From assembly GCA_021740745.1 (NCBI GenBank), contig JAIOZF010000016.1, positions 1-47,580 on the forward strand: a stretch of DNA of 47,580 bases. The letters run 5' to 3'. The notes beneath the pieces were generated by a model that was not told where the DNA came from, did not search any database, and was given only the letters and a program-made list of their open reading frames with translations. This DNA comes from Crocinitomicaceae bacterium (lineage in GTDB: Bacteria; Bacteroidota; Bacteroidia; Flavobacteriales_D; Crocinitomicaceae). The translations under genes and the position numbers were made by a program. Within the stretch, counting starts at the first letter, position 1; the number at the start of each line of letters is the position of its first letter. This document shows, piece after piece, positions 24,025-33,226 of this stretch.

Positions 24025-24837
24025 ATGAATTTTATAGATGCAATAATCCTCGCAATTATCGAGGGTTTAACGGAGTTTTTGCCCGTTTCTTCAACGGCTC
24101 ATATGATCTTTATGAGTTCGATTAATGGAACAAGTGGAGATGAGTTCGTGAAAATGTTTCAAGTTTCCATTCAATTTGGGGCAATACTTTCTGTCGTGGC
24201 TTTGTATTGGAGAAAATTCTTCGATTTCAAATCCCCCATGTTTTATGTCAAATTAGCGCTTGCTGTAGTTCCTGCATTGGTTTTAGGAAAATTGTTTGAT
24301 GACAAAATTGAGGCTGTTCTTGAAAAACCGATTCCAATTGCCATCGTTTTGATAATTGGTGGATTTGTATTGCTTTTTATCGACCGACTTTTTCAACGCC
24401 CAAAAATTCAAAAGGAAGAAAATATCACTATTCAAAAAGCAGTTGTGATTGGTTTTTGGCAATGTTTAGCCATGATGCCAGGGACAAGTCGATCTGCTGC
24501 TTCAATTATTGGAGGAATGCAACAAGGCTTAACGCGAAAATTGGCAGCTGAATTTAGTTTCTTCTTAGCAGTTCCTACTATGTTAGCAGTAACTTGTTAC
24601 TCTATCTTTTTAAAGGATTGGAATTATAAAGGAGTCGAACAAAAGGGCTATGAAATGATTACGTCAAGTTCTGAAAACATAACATTATTTGTAATTGGAA
24701 ATGTCATAGCATTTGTTGTGGCGGCCTTAGCAATCAAATTATTTATTGGCATTATTGACAAGTACGGCTTCAAAATTTGGGGTATTTACCGAATTATTGT
24801 TGGAACAGCTTTGTTGATATATTTTAGTATGGCTTAA
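24025..24837 (+). CDS. uppP: Undecaprenyl-diphosphatase (BacA/UppP)
   Basis: 270 residues, family length, with about seven to eight membrane segments. Both active-site blocks are present: EGLTEFLPVSSTAHM near the N-terminus (Glu and Ser/Thr region) and PGTSRSAASIIGGM in the middle (catalytic Ser/Arg). It dephosphorylates undecaprenyl diphosphate at the inner membrane so that the lipid carrier can be reused for peptidoglycan and surface glycans, and it gives bacitracin tolerance. The stop overlaps the truB ATG by one base, which couples their translation. Confidence 0.96.
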   Translation: MNFIDAIILAIIEGLTEFLPVSSTAHMIFMSSINGTSGDEFVKMFQVSIQFGAILSVVALYWRKFFDFKSPMFYVKLALAVVPALVLGKLFDDKIEAVLEKPIPIAIVLIIGGFVLLFIDRLFQRPKIQKEENITIQKAVVIGFWQCLAMMPGTSRSAASIIGGMQQGLTRKLAAEFSFFLAVPTMLAVTCYSIFLKDWNYKGVEQKGYEMITSSSENITLFVIGNVIAFVVAALAIKLFIGIIDKYGFKIWGIYRIIVGTALLIYFSMA

Positions 24838-25535
24838 TGAATTACGAAGAAGGCGAAACCATTTTAGTCGATAAACCATTGCATTGGACATCATTTGATG
24901 TAGTGAATAAATTGCGTTGGAACATCAAACAAACTTTAGGGGTTAAAAAAATTAAGGTAGGTCACGCTGGAACGCTAGATCCCCTCGCCACCGGATTACT
25001 AATTATTTGTATTGGCAAACACACCAAGCGTATTGATGAATTGATGGTTGGAATGAAAACGTACACTGGGACAATTCTATTGGGCAAAACAACGCCTTCT
25101 TATGATTTGGAAAGTGAGTATGATCAGGAATTTCCTACCGAACATATTACACCCGAATTATTAGATCAAGCACGTTTACAATTTATTGGCACGATTCAGC
25201 AAGTACCGCCTATTTTTTCTGCAAAACAAGTAGATGGGAAAAGAGCGTATGATTTAGCCCGAGCAGGAAAAGCAGTCGAATTGAAAGCCAATACAATTGA
25301 AATTTCATCTTTTGAAATTTCAACAGAGCGTTTTCCAGAAGTTGATTTCATCGTAAGTTGTTCAAAAGGAACCTATATTCGCTCAATTGCGAGTGATTTT
25401 GGAAAAGCCCTTCAATCTGGTGGGACATTAATTTCTTTGCGACGTACTATGTCAGGTGGCTTATCTATTGAAAATGCTAAGTCAGTAGAGGAGTGGATTG
25501 AAGTCATTCGAGGCACTTCTGAAATTACTACTTGA
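24837..25535 (+). CDS. truB: tRNA pseudouridine-55 synthase
   Basis: 232 residues. The catalytic loop GHAGTLDPLATGLL carries Asp48, the same position as in E. coli TruB. Other family blocks are VDKPLHWTSFDVVNKLR, the tRNA-binding QVPPIFSAKQVDGKRAYDLAR and CSKGTYIRSIASDFG. It lacks the C-terminal PUA domain of longer TruB proteins, which is normal for this phylum. It converts U55 in the T-loop of tRNAs. It is the last gene of the ftsX-uppP-truB run before the new promoter for queA. Confidence 0.96.
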   Translation: MNYEEGETILVDKPLHWTSFDVVNKLRWNIKQTLGVKKIKVGHAGTLDPLATGLLIICIGKHTKRIDELMVGMKTYTGTILLGKTTPSYDLESEYDQEFPTEHITPELLDQARLQFIGTIQQVPPIFSAKQVDGKRAYDLARAGKAVELKANTIEISSFEISTERFPEVDFIVSCSKGTYIRSIASDFGKALQSGGTLISLRRTMSGGLSIENAKSVEEWIEVIRGTSEITT

Positions 25536-25562
25536 CAAGGCCTTCTTTATTTTGTATCTTTG
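25532..25562 (+). promoter_or_regulatory. Bacteroidota promoter of queA
   Basis: TTG at 25532-25534 (within CTTGACA) is followed after 20 bases by TATCTTTG at 25555-25562, an exact TAnnTTTG. The -33 part overlaps the truB stop codon. The leader to the queA ATG at 25607 is about 40 bases. This is the best promoter match in the window. Confidence 0.7.
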
Positions 25563-25606
25563 CGCTCCTTTTGTAAAGAACGGTATTAAAAATTAACATT
25601 CCCCTT

Positions 25607-26665
25607 ATGAGTAAAATGAAACTTTCTGAATTTAGTTTTGATCTTCCAAACGAACTAATTGCAGAATATCCAAGCGAAAATCGTGATGAAGCGCGATTGA
25701 TGGTTATCAACCGTGAAAAAAACACAATCGAACATAAATTATTCAAGGATATCGTTAATTATTTCTCAGAAGGAGATGTAATGATCATGAATAACACCAA
25801 AGTTTTCCCAGCTCGTATGTACGGGAACAAAGAAAAAACAGGTGCTAAAATTGAAGTGTTTTTGCTGCGTGAATTGAATCGTGAGAGTTTACTTTGGGAT
25901 GTTTTAGTTGATCCAGCAAGAAAAATAAGAATTGGAAATAAACTGTATTTCGGTGAAGATGATTCATTGGTAGCAGAGGTAATAGATAACACGACGTCAA
26001 GAGGTCGTACTTTGCGTTTCCTTTTTGACGGACCATACGAAGAGTTCAAAGCAAAAATCACTGAATTAGGTGAGACTCCCCTTCCTAAATACATCAAACG
26101 TGAGGTAGAAGCATCAGATGAAGAGCGTTACCAAACTATTTTCGCGAAAGAAGAAGGTGCAGTTGCAGCTCCAACAGCTGGCTTGCATTTTTCACGTGAA
26201 TTGATGAAGCGTTTAGAATTGAAAGGAATCAACTTTGCAGAAGTGACATTACACGTAGGTTTAGGAACTTTTAGACCAGTTGAAGTAGAAGATTTAACGA
26301 AGCACAAAATGGATTCTGAGCAAGTGATTATCTCAGAGAAATGCGCGAATATCGTGAATTCTGCTAAGATTGCTAAAAAGAAAGTGTGTGCCATTGGAAC
26401 AACTTCAATGCGTTCAATTGAAACATCCGTATCGACAGAAGGATTATTGAAACCTTACGATGGTTGGACAAATAAATTCATTTTCCCTCCATATGATTTC
26501 AGTATTGCAGATTGTATGGTAACGAATTTCCACACGCCACTTTCTACCTTATTAATGATGATTTCAGCATTTTGCGGTCATGATTTAATGATGGAAGCAT
26601 ACAAACAAGCTGTTGAAGAGAAATACAAGTTTTATTCATACGGTGACGCTATGTTAATTTTGTAA
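25607..26665 (+). CDS. queA: S-adenosylmethionine:tRNA ribosyltransferase-isomerase
   Basis: 352 residues. Family blocks in order: [19 protein letters not shown], the N-terminal [23 protein letters not shown], and the C-terminal [47 protein letters not shown] and [16 protein letters not shown]. QueA transfers the ribosyl part of SAM to 7-aminomethyl-7-deazaguanine in tRNA, giving epoxyqueuosine. An ATG at 25616 (MKLSEF) is an alternative start that matches many relatives. The gene has its own promoter and terminator, so it is not strictly part of the upstream operon. Confidence 0.96.
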   Translation: MSKMKLSEFSFDLPNELIAEYPSENRDEARLMVINREKNTIEHKLFKDIVNYFSEGDVMIMNNTKVFPARMYGNKEKTGAKIEVFLLRELNRESLLWDVLVDPARKIRIGNKLYFGEDDSLVAEVIDNTTSRGRTLRFLFDGPYEEFKAKITELGETPLPKYIKREVEASDEERYQTIFAKEEGAVAAPTAGLHFSRELMKRLELKGINFAEVTLHVGLGTFRPVEVEDLTKHKMDSEQVIISEKCANIVNSAKIAKKKVCAIGTTSMRSIETSVSTEGLLKPYDGWTNKFIFPPYDFSIADCMVTNFHTPLSTLLMMISAFCGHDLMMEAYKQAVEEKYKFYSYGDAMLIL

Positions 26666-26682
26666 GAAAACATATTTTAAGG

Positions 26683-26714
26683 AAGAGCTACTCGAAACAG
26701 TAGCTCTTTTTTTT
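26683..26714 (+). terminator. Intrinsic terminator after queA
   Basis: Ten-base arms AAGAGCTACT and AGTAGCTCTT with a 6-base CGAAAC loop, followed by eight T. Confidence 0.93.
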
Positions 26715-26763
26715 GCAGTCATTTTTTAGAAATACGTAGATTTGACTGTCTAATATTTTTGAA

Positions 26764-27126
26764 ATGAACGAAGTTGACATGTATATTTCAACATTTCCAG
26801 TCGAAACACAAGAGCGATTAGAGCAGATGCGAAAGTTGATAAAGGAAATTACTCCAGAAGCAAAGGAAGTCATCTCTTATGGAATTCCAACCTATGTTTT
26901 ACATGGAAATCTGATTCATTTTGGCGGGTTTAAAAATCATATAGGTTTTTATCCAGGACCAAATGCCATCGTGACTTTTAAGATTGACTTGGTAAATTTT
27001 AAACAAGCAAAAGGCTCTATTCAGTTTCCTTTGAGTCAACCGATACCATTAGATGTCATTCGGAAAATCGTTTTACTTCGTATAGAAGAGAATAAGTTGA
27101 AAGCGGCAAAGAAGAATAAAGCGTAA
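26764..27126 (+). CDS. DUF1801 (YdhG-like) family protein
   Basis: 120 residues. The fold signature is clear: MYISTFPVETQERLEQMRKLIKEITPEAKEVISYGIPTY, then GNLIHFGGFKNHIGFYPGP and a C-terminal helix QPIPLDVIRKIVLLRIEENK, as in DUF1801/YdhG proteins related to bacterial frataxin-fold proteins. Some relatives are called intracellular iron chaperones (Fra/YdhG), but the role is not settled. It is cytoplasmic, with no membrane segment. It lies between the queA terminator and the large membrane protein gene, 12 bases before it. Confidence 0.85.
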   Translation: MNEVDMYISTFPVETQERLEQMRKLIKEITPEAKEVISYGIPTYVLHGNLIHFGGFKNHIGFYPGPNAIVTFKIDLVNFKQAKGSIQFPLSQPIPLDVIRKIVLLRIEENKLKAAKKNKA

Positions 27127-27138
27127 TATTGTATTGTA

Positions 27139-29427
27139 ATGATGAAACGCCAATTTTTAGAACGAATTCCTCTTTTAACAGCTCTAACGGCTATCATTTT
27201 GTTCTATTCTTATTTTTTTGGCGACGCAATCTTATCACCAAATTCCCACATGCATTCAGCAGAGCATGATGGTTTAAAGAATTATTTTACATTCAGTTAT
27301 CATACAGCAAATGATGGTGTTGCAACTGAATTCAGGGGAATGAATTATCCTTTTGGAGAAAACATCATCTATACGGATAGTCAACCTTTCATTGGGTTTT
27401 TAGTTGGATGGTTACCATTTTTAAAAGGTTATGAAGTTGGTTTTTTAAACTTACTGATGTACTTCAGTGTGTTGCTGGCAGGAATCGTGTTGTGGAAAAT
27501 CTTTAAACACCTCAATGTAAAAACCTGGATAGCTGCCGCGGGGATATTTGCCATTATTATTTTAAGTCCCCAATTTTTCAGAATGAAAGCTCATTATGCA
27601 TTGTCATATATGTGGGTGATTCCATCTGTAATATTGTTATTGTTGCGCTTTATTGAAGGTGATAGAAAGATGAAATATTCTATTTTTCTCTTTGTTTTTT
27701 TAGTAATTGTATTTTTTATTCATCCGTATTTGGGATTAATGGCCTTGATTTTTATAGGTATTTCTCTAGGATTGTTTTTCTTGTTTCGGAAATTAAGTTT
27801 TAAGCAAGCGGCAATTGCACTTGGAATGGTGGGTGGGTCAGCTATATTTTTCAAATTATTTTTGTTGCTGACAGATCATCATATGAATCGAACGATACAG
27901 CCATCTGGATTATTTGAAAACTATGCTTTTCTCGAGACAGTTTTTGTTCCATACATTTCGCCCTTTAAAGGCATTCTTTCCGCTATCTTTCCAATTTTAC
28001 ATGAACAGCCTTATGAAGGTTGGGGCTATATAGGTTTTGCAACGATTATAGGATTATTTGCCATCTTCGTGTTTTGGCTAAAAAATGTTCTGTTCAATCG
28101 AAAAAGAGCTTCAGAAATCATAAATCACCCACTCACTATCATTTTTCTGGCATCCATTTTTGTTTTGTTGTTTTCTATGCTTATTCCAATGAAATGGTTT
28201 GAAGAAGAGACGATCTATCAATTAGGATTCTTGAATCAATTTCGCTCCTTGGGGCGCTTTTCTTGGGTTTTTTATTACACTGCAGGAATTGTAGTTGTTT
28301 TAGGTTTAAATTATTTACGAAGACATTTGAAGGCAAAATCGCAAATATTGGCGTGGGCACTAGTCATTGTTTTCCCAATTTTTAATGGAATTGAAGCATT
28401 TGGTGTTTTTGAATTTTTTTCCCCTCAAATAGCAAAAGAAAAAAATTTATTTAGAAGTGAAAATTTAGATGCAGATTTTAGGCACTTAATTTCTGTAGTC
28501 AAAGCACAAGATGTGGATGCGATTATACCATTGCCTTATTATCATGTCGGTTCGGAACACACATTTAGAGTAGGATCAGCCAGTTCTTTATTTAAATCAA
28601 TGGTTTTGAGTTATCACACAGGCTTGCCCTTGATGAGTTCCTTTTTAAGTAGGACATCGATAACTGAAACAATGTCACTCTTTAGTTTATTTACGCCTAA
28701 TTTCTTTAAAAAACCTTCAATTCCAGCACTTAAAGGTAAAACCTTGTTAATTTTTTATACCAAAGAAAGTATTGATCAATATGAATTGGATCTATTATCA
28801 AAAGGAAAATTAGTGTACGAAGACTCAAACTACGCTTTGTATAAAGTAAATTATAATGATTTATCAAAAGTTAACCAAAGTGATGTTCAGATAAAGGTTA
28901 AGGAAATTGAGAAGTTAGGTTTGAAGTTGAATGGGAGCTACGTTTCTGATACAAGTTTATTTTACAGTAATAATTTTGAAGAGTTTAAAAGTCCATATAC
29001 GCATGGTGGAAAGGGTGCTTTGCAATTAGAAAAGTCAAAATTTAATTTTTTGGCTGAGTTAAGAGTTGAAAAAGATACTGATATGATGCTGAGATTTTGG
29101 TATCACAAAGGAAGCGATGGTCTTTATAATGCTATGTTATTTATTGAAGAGACTGATACAGTGAGTAAAACTGGACAGTGGTTGAACTTGACTGATGCGC
29201 ACAATTTTCCGATAATTGATAATGAATGGGTTTTAATTGAAATTCCGTTTCACGCGAAGGCAGGTCCATATCAGTACAAAGCGGTCATAAAGGGTGATGA
29301 CAATGCAAAAGGTTTCTATTACATTGATAATTTAGTTTTAGCACCTGCATCCACTAATTACTTTTCAAGAAATATTTCGAAAGCAAAAAGCAACGATTTA
29401 TTCTTCAATAATATTCCCATTCGTTAA
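27139..29427 (+). CDS. Large polytopic membrane protein, GT-C-like, with C-terminal beta domain
   Basis: 762 residues. Residues ~1-430 hold about ten membrane segments. After TM1 comes an extracytoplasmic loop with acidic residues (SAEHDGLKNYF ... FRGMNYPFGENIIYTDSQPF), the position and character of the catalytic loop in GT-C glycosyltransferases. Residues ~430-580 form a soluble region (DVDAIIPLPYYHVGSEH). Residues ~590-762 look like a beta-sandwich (LRFWYHKGSDGLYNAM ... GFYYIDNLVLAP), similar to carbohydrate-binding modules. A lipid-linked glycosyltransferase acting on surface glycans is the best guess, but no catalytic residue can be proved. The ATG at 27139 is followed at once by a second ATG. 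Confidence 0.65.
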   Translation: MMKRQFLERIPLLTALTAIILFYSYFFGDAILSPNSHMHSAEHDGLKNYFTFSYHTANDGVATEFRGMNYPFGENIIYTDSQPFIGFLVGWLPFLKGYEVGFLNLLMYFSVLLAGIVLWKIFKHLNVKTWIAAAGIFAIIILSPQFFRMKAHYALSYMWVIPSVILLLLRFIEGDRKMKYSIFLFVFLVIVFFIHPYLGLMALIFIGISLGLFFLFRKLSFKQAAIALGMVGGSAIFFKLFLLLTDHHMNRTIQPSGLFENYAFLETVFVPYISPFKGILSAIFPILHEQPYEGWGYIGFATIIGLFAIFVFWLKNVLFNRKRASEIINHPLTIIFLASIFVLLFSMLIPMKWFEEETIYQLGFLNQFRSLGRFSWVFYYTAGIVVVLGLNYLRRHLKAKSQILAWALVIVFPIFNGIEAFGVFEFFSPQIAKEKNLFRSENLDADFRHLISVVKAQDVDAIIPLPYYHVGSEHTFRVGSASSLFKSMVLSYHTGLPLMSSFLSRTSITETMSLFSLFTPNFFKKPSIPALKGKTLLIFYTKESIDQYELDLLSKGKLVYEDSNYALYKVNYNDLSKVNQSDVQIKVKEIEKLGLKLNGSYVSDTSLFYSNNFEEFKSPYTHGGKGALQLEKSKFNFLAELRVEKDTDMMLRFWYHKGSDGLYNAMLFIEETDTVSKTGQWLNLTDAHNFPIIDNEWVLIEIPFHAKAGPYQYKAVIKGDDNAKGFYYIDNLVLAPASTNYFSRNISKAKSNDLFFNNIPIR

Positions 29428-29486
29428 AAGCAATATTGTTTTAGCAAACAAAAGATGTATTGCAGACAATAAGCCATTAAATTGAT

Positions 29487-29494
29487 TATTTTTG
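29487..29494 (+). promoter_or_regulatory. -7 element before the cytochrome oxidase assembly operon
   Basis: TATTTTTG, an exact TAnnTTTG match, 17 bases before the ctaB ATG. The nearest upstream TTG (29460-29462) is 24 bases away, slightly long. Confidence 0.4.
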
Positions 29495-29510
29495 TGGCGC
29501 AATTAACGGA

Positions 29511-30404
29511 ATGGAAGCTCAAGAAGTACATATTAAGGCGCCCAACAAATTTAAAACGTATATCGTTTTTACAAAATTCCGATTGTCATTCCTAGTCGTT
29601 TTATCAGCTCTTTCAGGTTATTTATTTGCAGATGGAACTGATTTATTGGTTATTACTGAATTATTGATTGGAGGAATGTTGGTAACAGCTGCTTCCAATG
29701 GTTCGAACCAAATTTGGGAACGTCACCTCGACAAGCTCATGCATCGAACACACAAACGACCAATTCCTATGGGTCACATGACTGTGCGAGAAGGTTTAAT
29801 TGTCGTAATTGTCTGTTTATTAGTCGGTACATTTTTACTTTATCGCATCAATTTGTATTCAGCTCTATTGGGTTTAGCAGCTTTTGTTTCTTATGTTTTT
29901 ATTTACACTCCATTGAAGCGAGTTACGCCTTGGGCGGTATTCGTCGGTGCATTTCCAGGAGCCATTCCACCAATGTTAGGTGCTATTGCTGCTACAGGGA
30001 ATTTTGGTTTAATGCCAGGCGTTCTATTTTTTGTGCAATTCATGTGGCAATTTCCTCATTTCTGGGCAATTGCATGGGTAGTTTATGATGATTACAAGGC
30101 GGGTGGATTTTCCTTATTGCCTTCAAAAGAAGGAAGAGATAAGAATTCTGCCTTTCAGATTTTGGTTTACTCTCTTGCTATGATTCCTTTTAGTTTATTG
30201 CCTTGGGTGCTGGGTTGGACAGGCACTTCCACTCTTATTATTGCTACAGCGGCCAGCGGATTATTTTTTTGGTATGCATATAGGCTATTTCTTTCGTGTG
30301 AAACGAAGGATGCTAGAAAACTAATGTTCGCCTCATTTGTTTATTTACCAATTATTCAATTCTTATATGTTTTTGACAGAATTGAAGGTGTCATTCCAAA
30401 ATAA
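29511..30404 (+). CDS. ctaB: Protoheme IX farnesyltransferase (heme O synthase)
   Basis: 297 residues, with eight to nine membrane segments of the UbiA superfamily. The first prenyl-diphosphate site is SNQIWERHLDKLMHRTHKRPIP; Glu replaces the usual first Asp of the N-x3-D-x3-D pattern. A later block is VSYVFIYTPLKRVTPWAVFVG, and the second site region is FPHFWAIAWVVYDDYKAGGFSLLPSKEG. It adds a farnesyl group to heme B to make heme O for haem-copper oxidases. Oxidase subunit III, subunit IV and SCO genes follow directly, so it heads the operon. Confidence 0.95.
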   Translation: MEAQEVHIKAPNKFKTYIVFTKFRLSFLVVLSALSGYLFADGTDLLVITELLIGGMLVTAASNGSNQIWERHLDKLMHRTHKRPIPMGHMTVREGLIVVIVCLLVGTFLLYRINLYSALLGLAAFVSYVFIYTPLKRVTPWAVFVGAFPGAIPPMLGAIAATGNFGLMPGVLFFVQFMWQFPHFWAIAWVVYDDYKAGGFSLLPSKEGRDKNSAFQILVYSLAMIPFSLLPWVLGWTGTSTLIIATAASGLFFWYAYRLFLSCETKDARKLMFASFVYLPIIQFLYVFDRIEGVIPK

Positions 30405-30410
30405 AAAGTC

Positions 30411-31775
30411 ATGAGAAAAAAGAATATAAATTTTAATCGAAGTCAATACGCATTGTATTTTGCTATTATTACGCTAATTAGTTTGATTTTTAATGGTTTA
30501 ATGTCAACAGGTCAATTTTTAGGTGCTGGGATATTTTATTTTTTAACTGAATCATCAAATATTAATTTCCTAGTTTCATTTTTACTTTTAGCAATAAATT
30601 ATGCAAGATGTAAGGAATTAGGTTTGAGTCCTTTTTGGATGCTAATTCCAGGTGCACATATCGTATTTCTATTCAAAACTAAAAATGTTTCAGTTTCTTC
30701 CGATGACGAAAATTGGAGAAAAAAAGACTTCAGTGATGAGCTTAGTCCTGAAGTCAGAGAAAAAATGAGAAAAAACCTCGTATATGTAGGTATTTTTAGT
30801 GTTATCATGTTGTTTGCTGGTTTTACATCAGCTTACATCGTTTCTATGGGTGATTCATTTTGGTTGAAATATCCTTTACCTCCTGCATTTTGGATAAGTA
30901 CAGCAATTATTGTTCTGAGCAGTATTTTCTTTGAGTTGGGAATTTTTTACATTAAAAAAGGAAATTCTACTTTATTGAAAGTTTTTGTTGTGTTGACATT
31001 CCTATCAGGAATAGGTTTTGTCGTATTCCAAATGAAAGGCTACAAGCAATTAGTTGATTTTGGTGCACATGCAGTGAATAATCACATTATTGTAACTGAG
31101 GGTCGTTACGGAGATTATTTTGAAGTGAAATACGAAGGTTCATTTATTGAGGTCGATGGCAACAAATATTTACATAAAGGAAAAGAATTACCAGCGGCAC
31201 AAATGAAAGAGTTGCAATCATTTATGAAACAGTTTGTGGAAGTAAAGAGAGACAAGAAATCTGTCCTTCAAAACTCGAATAATAAGTTTGAATTATATTA
31301 TAATAACCAACCGTTAACCTTTTCGGCTGGAAATTTATTGATGCCTGATGGTAAAGAGTTAGAATATGTCGATTTGTTGCGTTTGAGTCAATTATCAGTC
31401 AATGTGAAAGATGGTCGAGGTGATTTCTTTGTGAAAGGAGAAATGGGCAAAGATTTTCAATTATTCTTCAAAGGAAAAGAGCTTCAATACAAAAATCGCG
31501 AACTTCAAATGAATGGGAGAAAGTTGTCGAAATATTTGCAAATTAAAGCTATGGATACGGCAGATTCAGCCACTTCTTATTTATATATCATTACCTTCTT
31601 GCATTTATTACATATTGCGGTAACTTTATTATATATGATAAGAGTCACAATTCATTCATTTTCAGGTAGATTCACTGCTGAAGAGAATCTTACTTTGAGA
31701 GCTAGTGCAATTTTCTGGCATTTTTTAGGACTATTGTGGGTCTATTTGTTGCTTTTTTTACTTTTTATTCACTAA
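30411..31775 (+). CDS. Haem-copper oxidase subunit III-like protein with N-terminal DUF805-like module
   Basis: 454 residues. From about residue 112 it matches subunit III-like proteins: LSPEVREKMRKNLVYVGIFSVIMLFAGFT, SAYIVSMGDSFWLKYPLPPAFWIST, and the terminal FLHLLHIAVTLLYMIRV and FWHFLGLLWVYLLLFLLF. Between the second and third block lies a ~170-residue soluble insert (~residues 220-390) with repeated GKEL motifs and the family's RYGDYFEV opening. Residues 1-100 are extra: membrane segments followed by INYARCKELGLSPFWMLIPGAHIVFLF, similar to DUF805 proteins. It precedes the true subunit III gene by 22 bases. Confidence 0.8.
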   Translation: MRKKNINFNRSQYALYFAIITLISLIFNGLMSTGQFLGAGIFYFLTESSNINFLVSFLLLAINYARCKELGLSPFWMLIPGAHIVFLFKTKNVSVSSDDENWRKKDFSDELSPEVREKMRKNLVYVGIFSVIMLFAGFTSAYIVSMGDSFWLKYPLPPAFWISTAIIVLSSIFFELGIFYIKKGNSTLLKVFVVLTFLSGIGFVVFQMKGYKQLVDFGAHAVNNHIIVTEGRYGDYFEVKYEGSFIEVDGNKYLHKGKELPAAQMKELQSFMKQFVEVKRDKKSVLQNSNNKFELYYNNQPLTFSAGNLLMPDGKELEYVDLLRLSQLSVNVKDGRGDFFVKGEMGKDFQLFFKGKELQYKNRELQMNGRKLSKYLQIKAMDTADSATSYLYIITFLHLLHIAVTLLYMIRVTIHSFSGRFTAEENLTLRASAIFWHFLGLLWVYLLLFLLFIH

Positions 31776-31797
31776 ACTTGCATAAAAATTTTGCATA

Positions 31798-32823
31798 ATG
31801 GCAGGACACGCTACGAAAGAAATTGATGCTGCTACCTTATGGGGTGGGAAAGTTTCCCCGTTCAGCACGAGTTACGGAAAGTTAATGATGTGGTTTTTCT
31901 TGGTATCTGATGCCCTTACTTTTGGTGGGTTATTGGTTGCCTATGGATTTGTCCGTCATGACGCTCAAGACGCATGGCCGATTGGGGAAGAAACATTTAA
32001 TTCACTTCCTTTCTTAGGACATGGATATCCGTTAGTATACGTTGCCTTGATGACATTCATCCTTATCGTTTCATCGGTAACGATGGTATTAGCTGTTGAG
32101 GCTGGACACAGAATGGATCGTAAAGGCGTTACAAAATGGATGATTGCTACCATTATTGGTGGTTTCTTTTTCGTTGGTTCACAGGCGTGGGAGTGGTATC
32201 ACTTCATACATGGATCTGAATTTGGAAAGATTGAATTAGCAGACGGATCTCAAGCTGTTGTTAGCGGTCATTTTGGTGAAATTGAGAATTTCGTAGTTAC
32301 TGAAGCTGGTCATCATCATAAAAAGGGAGAAGTCATCAAAGAAGATTTGATGCACACGTTCCAACATGCTGCTGTTGCTGGACATATCGAAAATGGTATC
32401 ATCGAATTACACGACGGCTCTAAAGCGAAAATCACTAAGAAAAACGACGAGCATTTAACTTTAATCGTTAAGAAAGCTGGTGCTAAGTACAAATTAAATG
32501 ATCGAATTAAGGATAGCAAGGCGGCTAAAGAATACTATAGTGCCTTATACAGCGGAACTGCTAACCGTGTAATTTACGGTGCTAACTTAGAGCAGAATGA
32601 ATATGGTCCTCAACAATACGGACAATTCTTCTTCTTCATTACTGGTTTCCACGGTTTCCACGTATTCTCAGGAGTTATAATCAATATCATCATTTTGATC
32701 GGTGTAATCTTAGGAACTTACCACAAAAGAGGTCATTATGAAATGGTTGAAAAGACTGGACTATACTGGCACTTTGTCGATTTAGTATGGGTTTTTGTAT
32801 TTACCTTCTTTTATTTGGTTTAA
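31798..32823 (+). CDS. ctaE: Cytochrome c oxidase subunit III
   Basis: 341 residues. The core subunit III helices are present: KLMMWFFLVSDALTFGGLLVAYG, LVYVALMTFILIVSSVTMVLAVEAG, FFFVGSQAWEWYHFIHG, and FFFFITGFHGFHVFSGVI with EKTGLYWHFVDLVWVFVFTFFYLV at the end. A hydrophilic insert of ~110 residues rich in His, Lys and Gly (residues ~140-255) sits in the middle loop; inserts here are usual in the phylum. Subunit III stabilises the catalytic subunit I of the aa3/caa3-type oxidase in the inner membrane. Subunit I and II genes are not in the window. Confidence 0.95.
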   Translation: MAGHATKEIDAATLWGGKVSPFSTSYGKLMMWFFLVSDALTFGGLLVAYGFVRHDAQDAWPIGEETFNSLPFLGHGYPLVYVALMTFILIVSSVTMVLAVEAGHRMDRKGVTKWMIATIIGGFFFVGSQAWEWYHFIHGSEFGKIELADGSQAVVSGHFGEIENFVVTEAGHHHKKGEVIKEDLMHTFQHAAVAGHIENGIIELHDGSKAKITKKNDEHLTLIVKKAGAKYKLNDRIKDSKAAKEYYSALYSGTANRVIYGANLEQNEYGPQQYGQFFFFITGFHGFHVFSGVIINIIILIGVILGTYHKRGHYEMVEKTGLYWHFVDLVWVFVFTFFYLV

Positions 32824-32844
32824 TCATTTGAAAAACGCTCGGTT

Positions 32845-33213
32845 ATGTTAAGAGACGATGTTATAGAATATTCATTAGACGGTCACCACAGCGAAGAGGC
32901 TGGTAAAAAGATTCGTGCTAAAATTTGGAAAGTAACTGCATTATTAACTGCGATTACTTTAGTAGAGGTTTTATTAGGTGTTTACATCAAACAAGGTTCA
33001 GGTTTATGGCCTTTTGTAAAATGGACATTCATTGCTTTAACACTTTTAAAAGCAGCTTACATTGTATTAATTTTCATGCACTTAGGTGACGAAAAAAAAT
33101 CATTGAAGTATATTGTTTTAGTACCTTATTTCTTATTCATGCTATACCTCATTTTTATTGCCTTAATGGAAGCACTTGCCGTTGGTGATGCTTGGGCTAC
33201 TTATGGCGGATAG
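32845..33213 (+). CDS. Cytochrome c oxidase subunit IV-family protein
   Basis: 122 residues with three membrane segments: VTALLTAITLVEVLLGVYI, FIALTLLKAAYIVLIFMHLGDE and FMLYLIFIALMEALAV. The middle motif KAAYIVLIFMHLGDEKKSLKYIV is characteristic of prokaryotic COX4-type subunits. It is placed directly after subunit III and before two SCO-like genes, consistent with a small structural subunit of the same oxidase. Confidence 0.92.
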   Translation: MLRDDVIEYSLDGHHSEEAGKKIRAKIWKVTALLTAITLVEVLLGVYIKQGSGLWPFVKWTFIALTLLKAAYIVLIFMHLGDEKKSLKYIVLVPYFLFMLYLIFIALMEALAVGDAWATYGG

Positions 33214-33226
33214 AACATAATTAAAA

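Noticed and set aside
24837-25535. Truncated truB lacking a C-terminal domain
   Set aside because: The PUA domain is absent in many TruB proteins of this phylum; the catalytic core is complete and the gene ends in an ordinary stop.
29511-30404. Defective heme O synthase because the first Asp of the prenyl-diphosphate motif is Glu
   Set aside because: Glu at this position appears usual for this phylum as far as I recall, and the remaining motif residues and membrane plan are intact.
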